From contig CANHLD010000102.1 of the NCBI GenBank assembly GCA_947461325.1, positions 1 to 6,449 of the forward strand: a DNA stretch of 6,449 nucleotides, given 5' to 3'. The notes under the pieces were generated by a model that saw only the letters and a program-made list of their open reading frames with translations, did no database searches and was not told the DNA's origin. The translations under genes and the position numbers were made by a program. Below are positions 1-6,449 of the stretch, piece by piece. This DNA is from Comamonadaceae bacterium (GTDB taxonomy: Bacteria > Pseudomonadota > Gammaproteobacteria > Burkholderiales > Burkholderiaceae_C). Each line of letters begins with the position of its first letter. The first letter of the stretch is position 1.

Positions 1-3000
1 AGTATTACGTGCCCAGCATGTCCAGCCGTACTGTCATTTACAAAGGCTTGTTGCTGGCCGATCAAGTCGGAACCTATTTCAATGATTTGAAAGACGCGCG
101 TTGCGTGTCCGCGCTCGGTCTGGTGCACCAGCGTTTCTCCACCAACACCTTCCCCGAATGGCCGCTGGCGCACCCTTACCGCTACGTGGCGCACAACGGC
201 GAGATCAACACCGTCAAAGGCAACTACAACTGGATGAAAGCGCGCGAAGGCGTGATGTCGTCTGCGGTGCTGGGCGCCGATTTGAAAAAGCTCTACCCCA
301 TCAGCTTTGCCGATCAGTCTGACACCGCCACGTTTGACAATTGCTTGGAACTCTTGACCATGGCCGGTTACCCGATCAGCCAAGCCATGATGATGATGAT
401 TCCCGAGCCTTGGGAAAACCACAGCCACATGGACCCGCGCCGCCGTGCGTTCTACGAATACCACGCCGCCATGATGGAGCCTTGGGACGGCCCGGCCTCC
501 ATCGTATTCACAGACGGCAGACAAATCGGCGCCACACTAGACCGCAACGGTTTGCGCCCCTCTCGCTATTGCATCACCGACGACGATTTGGTGATCATGG
601 GTTCCGAATCCGGCGTGTTGCCGGTGCCCGAGAGCAAGATCATCCGCAAATGGCGTTTGCAGCCCGGCAAGATGTTTTTGATTGACCTCGAACAAGGCCG
701 CATGATCAACGACGAAGAGTTGAAATCCGGTCTGGCCAACAGCAAGCCTTACAAACAGTGGATTGAAAATCTGCGTATCCGTTTGGATGACGTGGAAGAG
801 CACCCTGTCGGCTCGCCTGAGCACACCGATTTGTCGTTGCTCGACCGCCAACAAGCCTTTGGTTACACCCAAGAAGATTTCAAATTTTTGATGGCGCCCA
901 TGGCCGCCAACGGTGAAGAAGCATTGGGCTCCATGGGCAACGACAGCCCATTGGCTGTGTTGTCCAACAAAAACAAATCGCTCTATAACTACTTCAAACA
1001 ATTGTTCGCGCAAGTGACCAATCCGCCGATCGACCCGATCCGCGAAGCCATCGTCATGTCACTGGTCTCGTTTGTTGGACCGAAACCGAACCTGCTCGAC
1101 ATCAACCAAGTCAATCCGCCGATGCGGCTTGAAGTCAGCCAGCCAATTTTGGACTTCCAGGACATGGCCAAGCTGCGTCACATCGAGAGCATGACCAACG
1201 GCAAATTCAAAAGCGCCACGCTGGACATCACTTACCCCTTGAGTTGGGGCCACGAAGGCGTAGAGGCCAAGCTCGCTTCCTTGTGTGCGCAAGCCGTTGA
1301 TCAGATCAAAGGCGGCCACAACATTCTCATCATCAGCGACCGCGGTTTGAACGCCACGCATGTTGCCATTCCCGCGCTGCTGGCTTTGTCCGCGATTCAT
1401 CAGCATCTGGTGAAAGAAGGTTTGCGCACCAGCGCAGGCTTGGTGGTGGAAACCGGCAGCGCCCGCGAGGTGCACCACTTTGCGGTGCTTGCAGGCTATG
1501 GCGCGGAAGCCGTTCATCCCTATTTGGCGATGGAGTCTTTGGCCGAGTTGCACAAAAGCCTGCCCGGCGATTTGTCTGCCGACAAAGCGATTTACAACTA
1601 CGTCAAAGCCATCGGCAAAGGCCTGTCCAAAATCATGTCCAAGATGGGCGTGTCCACCTACATGTCTTACTGCGGCGCACAGTTGTTTGAGGCCATCGGC
1701 GTCAACAGCGAAACGATTGACAAATATTTCACTGGCACGCCCAGCCGCGTACAAGGCATAGGCATTTTTGAAATCGCCGAAGAAGCGATCCGCATGCATG
1801 CCAGCGCGTTCAGCAACGACCCGGTGTTGGCCACCATGCTAGAGACCGGCGGCGAGTACGCTTGGCGCACGCGCGGCGAAGACCATATGTGGACACCGGA
1901 CGCGATTGCCAAATTGCAGCACAGCACCCGGGGCAACAACTGGACCACCTACAAAGAGTACGCACAAATCATCAACGACCAAAGCCGTCGCCACATGACA
2001 TTGCGCGGTTTGTTCGAATTCAAAATTGATCCTGCCAAAGCCATTCCCTTGGACCAGGTGGAGTCCGCTGCAGAGATCGTCAAGCGATTCGCCACCGGCG
2101 CCATGTCTTTGGGTTCGATCAGCACAGAAGCGCACGCCACACTGGCCGTCGCCATGAACCGCATCGGCGGCAAAAGCAATACCGGTGAAGGCGGTGAAGA
2201 CCCGGCGCGTTACCGCAACGAACTCAAAGGCATCCCCATCAAAAAAGGCGAGTCGTTGAAAAGCGTGATCGGCGACAAACAAGTCGAAGTCGACATGCCT
2301 TTGATGGCTGGCGACTCGCTTCGCTCGAAAATCAAGCAAGTGGCTTCCGGGCGTTTCGGCGTCACAGCGGAGTACCTGAGCAGCGCCGACCAAATTCAAA
2401 TCAAGATGGCGCAAGGCGCCAAGCCGGGCGAGGGCGGTCAACTGCCCGGTGGCAAGGTGTCCGAGTACATCGGTTTTCTGCGTTACTCGGTGCCGGGCGT
2501 GGGCTTGATTTCCCCGCCGCCGCACCACGACATTTACTCCATTGAAGATTTGGCGCAACTGATCCACGACTTGAAAAACGTGGCGCCGCATGCCGACGTC
2601 AGCGTCAAGTTGGTGTCTGAAGTCGGTGTCGGAACGATCGCCGCAGGCGTGGCCAAGTGCAAAGCCGATCACGTGGTGATCGCCGGTCATGACGGTGGCA
2701 CCGGCGCTTCTCCTTGGTCGTCCATCAAACACGCGGGCAGCCCTTGGGAAATCGGTCTGGCCGAAACCCAGCAAACTTTGGTCTTGAACGGTTTGCGCGG
2801 ACGCATTCGCGTGCAAACCGACGGCCAAATGAAGACCGGCCGCGATGTGGCTATCGGTGCCTTGCTGGGCGCGGATGAATTCGGTTTTGCCACTGCGCCG
2901 TTGGTTGTTGAAGGCTGCATCATGATGCGCAAATGCCACCTCAACACCTGTCCTGTCGGCGTGGCCACGCAAGACCCGGTGCTGCGTCAAAAATTCTCCG

Positions 3001-4130
3001 GCAAGCCCGAGCACGTGGTGAATTACTTCTTCTTTATTGCCGAAGAAGTGCGTCACATCATGGCGCAATTGGGTATCGCTAAATTCGATGACATGATTGG
3101 CCGCGCCGATTTGCTGGATATGAAACAAGGCGTCGAGCATTGGAAAGCCAAAGGCTTGGACTTCAGCCGTTTGCTGGCCATGCCGCAGATGCCGCAAGGC
3201 ACGCCGCTGTTCCATGTGGCTACACAAGACCACGGGCTGGACAAAGCACTCGACAAAGTGCTGATCGAGAAAAGCCGCGCCGCCATCGACAAGGGCGAAA
3301 AAGTGCAGTTCATGGAAGTCGCGCGCAACGTCAACCGCTCGGTCGGCGCCATGTTGTCCGGCGCGCTCACCAAGGTGCGCCCCGAAGGTTTGCCGGACGA
3401 CACACTGCGCATCCAATTAGAGGGCACCGGCGGTCAATCCTTCGGCGCATTCTTAGCCAAAGGCATCACCTTGTATTTGATCGGTGACGCCAACGACTAC
3501 ACCGGCAAAGGTTTGTCCGGCGGCCGTGTGGTGGTGCGCCCGAGTATTGATTTCAGAGGCGAAGCCATCAGCAATACCATTGTTGGCAACACCGTGTTGT
3601 ATGGCGCGACCAGCGGCGAAGCGTTTTTCAGTGGCGTGGCAGGTGAGCGCTTCGCGGTGCGTTTGTCAGGTGCCACCGCTGTGGTGGAAGGCACCGGTGA
3701 CCACGGTTGCGAATACATGACAGGTGGCACGGTAGCCGTGTTGGGCAACACCGGCCGCAATTTCGCTGCAGGCATGAGCGGCGGTATCGCTTATGTGTAC
3801 GACGAAGACGGTTTGTTTGCCGAGCGTTGCAATACCGCCATGGTCAGTATGGACAAAGTATTGAGCGACAAAGAACAAACAGACAACACGCCCAAAGCTT
3901 TGTGGCACCGCGGTCAAACCGATGAAGCGCAATTGAAGAAGTTACTCGAAGACCACCACCGCTGGACTGGCTCTAAACGTGCACGCGCACTGTTGGATAA
4001 CTGGAGTGAAGCTCGCGCCAAGTTCGTCAAAGTGTTCCCCAACGAATACAAACGCGCACTGGGTGACATGGCCGCAGCAGACGCCAAACCGGCAGCCGCC
4101 AAAGCCAAAAAAGCAGCCGTCAAGTCTTAA
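1..4130 (+). CDS. gltB: Glutamate synthase (NADPH) large/alpha subunit, 5'-truncated by window edge
   Basis: This is the large subunit of glutamate synthase (GOGAT), the cytoplasmic enzyme that makes two L-glutamates from L-glutamine, 2-oxoglutarate and reducing power. About 1,375 codons are visible. The first complete codon is at 3, and the frame is already coding before the GTG at 9 (it reads Tyr-Tyr-Val-Pro-Ser-Met), so the gene starts upstream. Full-length relatives have about 1,500-1,580 residues, so roughly 170-200 are missing, including the nucleophilic cysteine. Counting the codon at 9 as residue 1, the order is: rest of the class II glutamine amidotransferase domain (to about 265, with HQRFSTNT at 40-47 and the oxyanion-hole region HNGEIN at 62-67); central domain (about 310-600); FMN/2-oxoglutarate barrel (about 660-1035, with SNTGEGGED at 723-731); 3Fe-4S cysteines 970, 976 and 981 (C-x5-C-x4-C); and the glycine-rich GXGXG beta-helix (about 1105-1300, GGQSFGAF at 1141). 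The last 20 residues are an Ala/Lys-rich tail. No frameshift is seen. It is the first gene of an operon with gltD. Confidence 0.97.
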   Translation, partial: YYVPSMSSRTVIYKGLLLADQVGTYFNDLKDARCVSALGLVHQRFSTNTFPEWPLAHPYRYVAHNGEINTVKGNYNWMKAREGVMSSAVLGADLKKLYPISFADQSDTATFDNCLELLTMAGYPISQAMMMMIPEPWENHSHMDPRRRAFYEYHAAMMEPWDGPASIVFTDGRQIGATLDRNGLRPSRYCITDDDLVIMGSESGVLPVPESKIIRKWRLQPGKMFLIDLEQGRMINDEELKSGLANSKPYKQWIENLRIRLDDVEEHPVGSPEHTDLSLLDRQQAFGYTQEDFKFLMAPMAANGEEALGSMGNDSPLAVLSNKNKSLYNYFKQLFAQVTNPPIDPIREAIVMSLVSFVGPKPNLLDINQVNPPMRLEVSQPILDFQDMAKLRHIESMTNGKFKSATLDITYPLSWGHEGVEAKLASLCAQAVDQIKGGHNILIISDRGLNATHVAIPALLALSAIHQHLVKEGLRTSAGLVVETGSAREVHHFAVLAGYGAEAVHPYLAMESLAELHKSLPGDLSADKAIYNYVKAIGKGLSKIMSKMGVSTYMSYCGAQLFEAIGVNSETIDKYFTGTPSRVQGIGIFEIAEEAIRMHASAFSNDPVLATMLETGGEYAWRTRGEDHMWTPDAIAKLQHSTRGNNWTTYKEYAQIINDQSRRHMTLRGLFEFKIDPAKAIPLDQVESAAEIVKRFATGAMSLGSISTEAHATLAVAMNRIGGKSNTGEGGEDPARYRNELKGIPIKKGESLKSVIGDKQVEVDMPLMAGDSLRSKIKQVASGRFGVTAEYLSSADQIQIKMAQGAKPGEGGQLPGGKVSEYIGFLRYSVPGVGLISPPPHHDIYSIEDLAQLIHDLKNVAPHADVSVKLVSEVGVGTIAAGVAKCKADHVVIAGHDGGTGASPWSSIKHAGSPWEIGLAETQQTLVLNGLRGRIRVQTDGQMKTGRDVAIGALLGADEFGFATAPLVVEGCIMMRKCHLNTCPVGVATQDPVLRQKFSGKPEHVVNYFFFIAEEVRHIMAQLGIAKFDDMIGRADLLDMKQGVEHWKAKGLDFSRLLAMPQMPQGTPLFHVATQDHGLDKALDKVLIEKSRAAIDKGEKVQFMEVARNVNRSVGAMLSGALTKVRPEGLPDDTLRIQLEGTGGQSFGAFLAKGITLYLIGDANDYTGKGLSGGRVVVRPSIDFRGEAISNTIVGNTVLYGATSGEAFFSGVAGERFAVRLSGATAVVEGTGDHGCEYMTGGTVAVLGNTGRNFAAGMSGGIAYVYDEDGLFAERCNTAMVSMDKVLSDKEQTDNTPKALWHRGQTDEAQLKKLLEDHHRWTGSKRARALLDNWSEARAKFVKVFPNEYKRALGDMAAADAKPAAAKAKKAAVKS

Positions 4131-4137
4131 CGCGTAC

Positions 4138-4144
4138 AAGGAAA
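4138..4144 (+). promoter_or_regulatory. Ribosome binding site of gltD
   Basis: AAGGAAA lies in the 18-base gap between the gltB stop and the gltD ATG, with its GGA six bases before the start codon. It supports ATG 4149, which is also the first start codon in that frame after the gltB stop. Together with the short gap, it points to a shared gltBD transcript. Confidence 0.75.
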
Positions 4145-4148
4145 TATC

Positions 4149-5612
4149 ATGGGAAAAATCACTGGCTTCATGGAATTTGAGCGCGTCGAAGAGGGCTACA
4201 AACCCGTACCGGAGCGGCTCAAACATTACAAAGAATTTGTCATCGGCTTGAGCCCCGAGCAAGCGAAAACGCAAAGTGCGCGTTGCATGGATTGCGGCAC
4301 ACCGTTTTGCAACAGCGGCTGCCCGGTCAACAACATCATTCCGGACTTCAACGATTTGGTGTTTAACAACGACTGGCAAAACGCTTTAACCGTTTTGCAC
4401 AGCACCAACAATTTCCCCGAGTTCACCGGCCGCATTTGCCCCGCACCTTGCGAAGCCGCTTGCACCTTGAATGTGAACGACGACGCGGTCGGTATCAAAT
4501 CGATCGAGCACGCCATCATCGATCGAGGATGGGCCGAGGGTTGGGTCAAGCCCATGCCAGCGTCCAAGAAGACCGGCAAAAAAGTCGCGGTCGTCGGCTC
4601 CGGCCCAGCGGGCATGGCGGCTGCCCAGCAACTCGCGCGTGCCGGTCATGCGGTCACCGTGTTTGAAAAGAACGACCGTGTCGGCGGTTTGCTGCGTTAC
4701 GGCATTCCCGATTTCAAAATGGAAAAGTCGCACATCGATCGCCGCGTAGAACAAATGCAAGCCGAAGGCGTGGTTTTTAAAACCGGTGTGTTGGTCGGTG
4801 CCTGGCCCAAAGACAGCAAGGTCACCAACTGGGCCAAGGACACGGTCACAGCCGATCAATTGAAAAAAGAATTTGACGCTGTGTTGTTGACCGGTGGTTC
4901 AGAGCAATCGCGCGACTTGCCGGTGCCCGGACGTGAACTCGACGGCGTGCACTTCGCCATGGAGTTTTTGCCGCAGCAAAACAAAGTGAATGCTGGCGAC
5001 ACTTACAAAGGCCAGTTGCGTGCAGACGGTAAACACGTCATCGTTATCGGCGGCGGCGACACCGGCTCGGACTGCGTGGGTACCTCCAACCGCCATGGCG
5101 CGGCGCACGTGACCCAGTTTGAAGTCATGCCGCAACCGCCCGAGCACGAAGACAAACCTTTGGTCTGGCCTTATTGGCCGCTCAAGCTGCGCACCAGTTC
5201 CAGCCACGAAGAAGGCTGCGAGCGCGAGTTCGCCATTTCCACCAAAGAATTCATGGGTGAAAAAGGCAAACTCACTGGCTTGAAAACCGTTCACGTCGAA
5301 ATGAAAGACGGCAAACTCACCGAAGTGCCTGGCACCGAGCAAGTGCACAAAGCGGATCTGGTCTTGCTGGCCATGGGTTTTGTCAATCCGGTCGCCACGG
5401 TGCTCGATGCTTTCGGCATCGACAAAGACGCTCGCGGCAATGCCAAAGCCCACACTGAAGAGGGTGGCTACATCACCAATGTGCCCAAGGTGTTTGCGGC
5501 CGGTGACATGCGGCGCGGCCAGTCGCTGGTGGTCTGGGCCATTCGCGAAGGCCGCCAAGCGGCACGCACCATCGACCAGTTTTTGATGGGAGAGAGTGAA
5601 TTGCCGCGTTGA
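4149..5612 (+). CDS. gltD: Glutamate synthase (NADPH) small/beta subunit
   Basis: GltD is the electron-input subunit of bacterial glutamate synthase. It oxidises NADPH at an FAD and sends electrons through 4Fe-4S clusters to the FMN of GltB. The protein has 487 residues, close to the family's usual 470-490, and is complete. The N-terminal Fe-S region has cysteines 46, 49, 54 and 58 (CMDCGTPFCNSGCP) and a second group at 97, 101 and 105 (CPAPCEAAC). The FAD-binding Rossmann motif GSGPAG is at 150-155, followed by an acidic residue at the end of the second strand (E173) and GGLLRYGIP at 179-187. The NADPH-binding motif GGGDTG is at 301-306. The C-terminal FAD-contact motif AAGD is at 450-453, followed by RRGQSLVVWAI. 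All expected motifs are present. Related beta-subunit-like proteins occur in other enzymes (dihydropyrimidine dehydrogenase, NfnB), but the gltB gene directly upstream settles the assignment. Confidence 0.97.
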   Translation: MGKITGFMEFERVEEGYKPVPERLKHYKEFVIGLSPEQAKTQSARCMDCGTPFCNSGCPVNNIIPDFNDLVFNNDWQNALTVLHSTNNFPEFTGRICPAPCEAACTLNVNDDAVGIKSIEHAIIDRGWAEGWVKPMPASKKTGKKVAVVGSGPAGMAAAQQLARAGHAVTVFEKNDRVGGLLRYGIPDFKMEKSHIDRRVEQMQAEGVVFKTGVLVGAWPKDSKVTNWAKDTVTADQLKKEFDAVLLTGGSEQSRDLPVPGRELDGVHFAMEFLPQQNKVNAGDTYKGQLRADGKHVIVIGGGDTGSDCVGTSNRHGAAHVTQFEVMPQPPEHEDKPLVWPYWPLKLRTSSSHEEGCEREFAISTKEFMGEKGKLTGLKTVHVEMKDGKLTEVPGTEQVHKADLVLLAMGFVNPVATVLDAFGIDKDARGNAKAHTEEGGYITNVPKVFAAGDMRRGQSLVVWAIREGRQAARTIDQFLMGESELPR

Positions 5613-5632
5613 CATTCCAATGGCCTGAGGGT

Positions 5633-5660
5633 TTGACCGTCTATGTCAGCCACTTAGAAT
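5633..5660 (+). promoter_or_regulatory. Predicted sigma70-type promoter upstream of mlaF
   Basis: TTGACC (5633-5638) and TAGAAT (5655-5660) each match the sigma70 consensus at five of six positions and are separated by 16 bases. Transcription would start near 5667, giving a leader of about 30 bases before the mlaF ATG at 5697. The site lies in the only sizeable non-coding gap of the window, just after gltD. This is a prediction by eye, and transcript ends were not available. Confidence 0.55.
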
Positions 5661-5668
5661 GCCACTTA
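5649..5668 (+). repeat. 8-base direct repeat across the mlaF promoter -10
   Basis: GCCACTTA occurs at 5649-5656 and again at 5661-5668, with a 12-base period. The first copy runs into the -10 hexamer and the second reaches the predicted transcription start. It could be an operator half-site pair spaced about one helical turn apart, or a chance duplication. No known regulator motif was recognised. Confidence 0.4.
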
Positions 5669-5696
5669 ATCTCTTCTGGCTGTATCTCTCAAAAAC

Positions 5697-6449
5697 ATGT
5701 CACTTGTTGAAACGCCTTTGATCCAGCTTGAGGATGTGCACTTCGGTTACGGGGACAGGCCGGTGCTCGAAGGTGTGAGCTTGAAGGTCCCCAAAGGCAA
5801 AGTCACAGCCTTGATGGGGGCTTCCGGTGGCGGCAAAACCACGGTACTGCGACTGATTGGTGGTCAATACCGCGCCAACAGCGGTCGGGTGCTGTTTGAT
5901 TCCATCGACGTTGGTCCATTACAGCGGGACGCCTTGTTCCAAGCCCGCCGTCGCATGGGCATGTTGTTCCAATTCGGCGCCTTGTTCACTGACATGTCTG
6001 TGTTCGACAACGTGGCATTTCCTTTGCGCGAACACACCCAATTGCCCGAGACGATGGTGCGCGATATCGTGCTGATGAAATTACAAGCGGTAGGTTTACG
6101 CGGCGCGCGCGATTTGCTGCCCAGCCAAATTTCAGGCGGCATGGCGCGGCGGGTGGCCTTGGCGCGTGCCATGGTGCTCGATCCAGAATTGATGATGTAT
6201 GACGAGCCGTTTGCGGGTTTGGACCCGATCTCGCTGGGCACGGCGGCGCGTTTGATCCGCCAGTTGAACGACACCTTGGGTTTGACCAGCATCGTGGTGT
6301 CGCACGATCTGGAAGAAACCTTTCATATTGCCGATCAAGTCATTATTTTGGCCAACGGACGCATAGCTGCACAGGGAACGCCTGCTGAAGTGAGAAACAG
6401 CACCGACCCCTTGGTCAAGCAGTTCGTCAGTGCCGCGCCTGACGGTCCG
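5697..6449 (+). CDS. mlaF: Phospholipid ABC transporter ATP-binding protein MlaF, 3'-truncated by window edge
   Basis: MlaF is the cytoplasmic ATPase of the MlaFEDB inner-membrane complex, which moves phospholipids between the inner membrane and the periplasmic carrier MlaC and so maintains outer-membrane lipid asymmetry. 251 codons are visible with no stop. Motifs in order are Walker A GASGGGKTT (41-49), Q-loop Q92, signature ISGGMA (145-150), Walker B LMMYDEP (165-171, catalytic E170), D-loop AGLD (173-176) and switch H203. Segments diagnostic of MlaF rather than a generic ABC ATPase are LFQFGALFTDMSVFDNVAFP (90-109), PLREHTQLP (109-117) and the end DPLVKQFVSAAPDGP (237-251), which aligns with the start of the MlaF C-terminal extension. 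The E. coli protein has 269 residues, so about 15-25 are missing. ATG 5697 is chosen because an in-frame stop lies at 5667 and the N-terminus has the expected length. No clear Shine-Dalgarno precedes it. mlaE, mlaD and further mla genes would be expected downstream but are outside the window. Confidence 0.93.
   Translation, partial: MSLVETPLIQLEDVHFGYGDRPVLEGVSLKVPKGKVTALMGASGGGKTTVLRLIGGQYRANSGRVLFDSIDVGPLQRDALFQARRRMGMLFQFGALFTDMSVFDNVAFPLREHTQLPETMVRDIVLMKLQAVGLRGARDLLPSQISGGMARRVALARAMVLDPELMMYDEPFAGLDPISLGTAARLIRQLNDTLGLTSIVVSHDLEETFHIADQVIILANGRIAAQGTPAEVRNSTDPLVKQFVSAAPDGP

Noticed and set aside
9..11. GTG at 9 as the start codon of gltB
   Set aside because: The reading frame is open before it and gives family-like sequence (Tyr-Tyr-Val-Pro-Ser-Met). 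The essential N-terminal part of the amidotransferase domain would be missing, so the true start lies upstream of the window.
387..401. ATG triplet run (ATGATGATGATGATT) as a microsatellite
   Set aside because: It encodes the methionine-rich stretch before IPEPW that is normal in GltB, and four units are too few to call a repeat tract.
1839..3416. Long antisense open frame (525 codons) inside gltB
   Set aside because: It lies wholly opposite a strongly conserved gene, its His/Ala/Val/Phe-rich composition is what antisense reading of this codon usage produces, and it shows no recognisable domain or ribosome binding site. The same applies to the antisense frame at 4899-5615 opposite gltD.
5613..5657. 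Short inverted match CATTC (5613-5617) and GAATG (5657-5661) as a terminator or operator
   Set aside because: Five base pairs with a loop of about 40 bases and no T-run is not a credible terminator, and matches of this size are expected by chance.
5659..5721. 20-codon small reading frame starting with ATG at 5659 and overlapping the mlaF start
   Set aside because: Its ATG lies within and just after the -10 hexamer, upstream of the predicted transcription start, and it has no ribosome binding site. It is most likely chance.
1..6449. Mobile elements, CRISPR arrays, tRNA/rRNA genes, phage or defence genes
   Set aside because: Three well-conserved housekeeping genes and two short gaps account for all of the sequence. 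No terminal inverted repeats, spaced repeats, RNA gene signatures or foreign-looking composition were seen.

Overview
The window is an ordinary chromosomal stretch from what looks like a betaproteobacterium, probably Burkholderiales and possibly Comamonadaceae-like. That placement is inferred from the protein character of the three genes, a moderately high G+C content with TTG-rich leucine codons, and the gene order gltB-gltD-mlaF. I could not run a database search to confirm it. All genes are on the + strand, and coding sequence fills nearly the whole window.

Positions 1-4130 hold the 3' nine-tenths or so of gltB, the large (alpha) subunit of NADPH-dependent glutamate synthase. Its N-terminus, including the catalytic cysteine, lies upstream of the window. 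After 18 bases with a good ribosome binding site comes the complete gltD (4149-5612), the small (beta) subunit that carries FAD, NADPH and Fe-S clusters. The two subunits together convert glutamine plus 2-oxoglutarate into two glutamates. GltD passes NADPH electrons through FAD and Fe-S clusters to the FMN and 3Fe-4S cluster of GltB. GltB hydrolyses glutamine and tunnels the ammonia to its FMN domain.

An 84-base gap (5613-5696) follows. It contains a good sigma70-like promoter (TTGACC, 16 bases, TAGAAT) with an 8-base direct repeat laid across the -10 element, and no recognisable intrinsic terminator. From 5697 to the window end runs mlaF, the ATPase of the Mla phospholipid-trafficking ABC transporter, cut off just before its C-terminus. 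It probably begins an mla operon continuing downstream, with its own promoter and possibly some read-through from gltBD.

I found no mobile element, CRISPR array, RNA gene, broken gene or unknown gene cluster, and no evidence of an undescribed system. The points worth a second look are small: a single in-frame stop codon separating gltB from gltD, an Ala/Lys-rich GltB tail built from a 21-base near-repeat, the direct repeat over the mlaF promoter, and a weak mlaF ribosome binding site.
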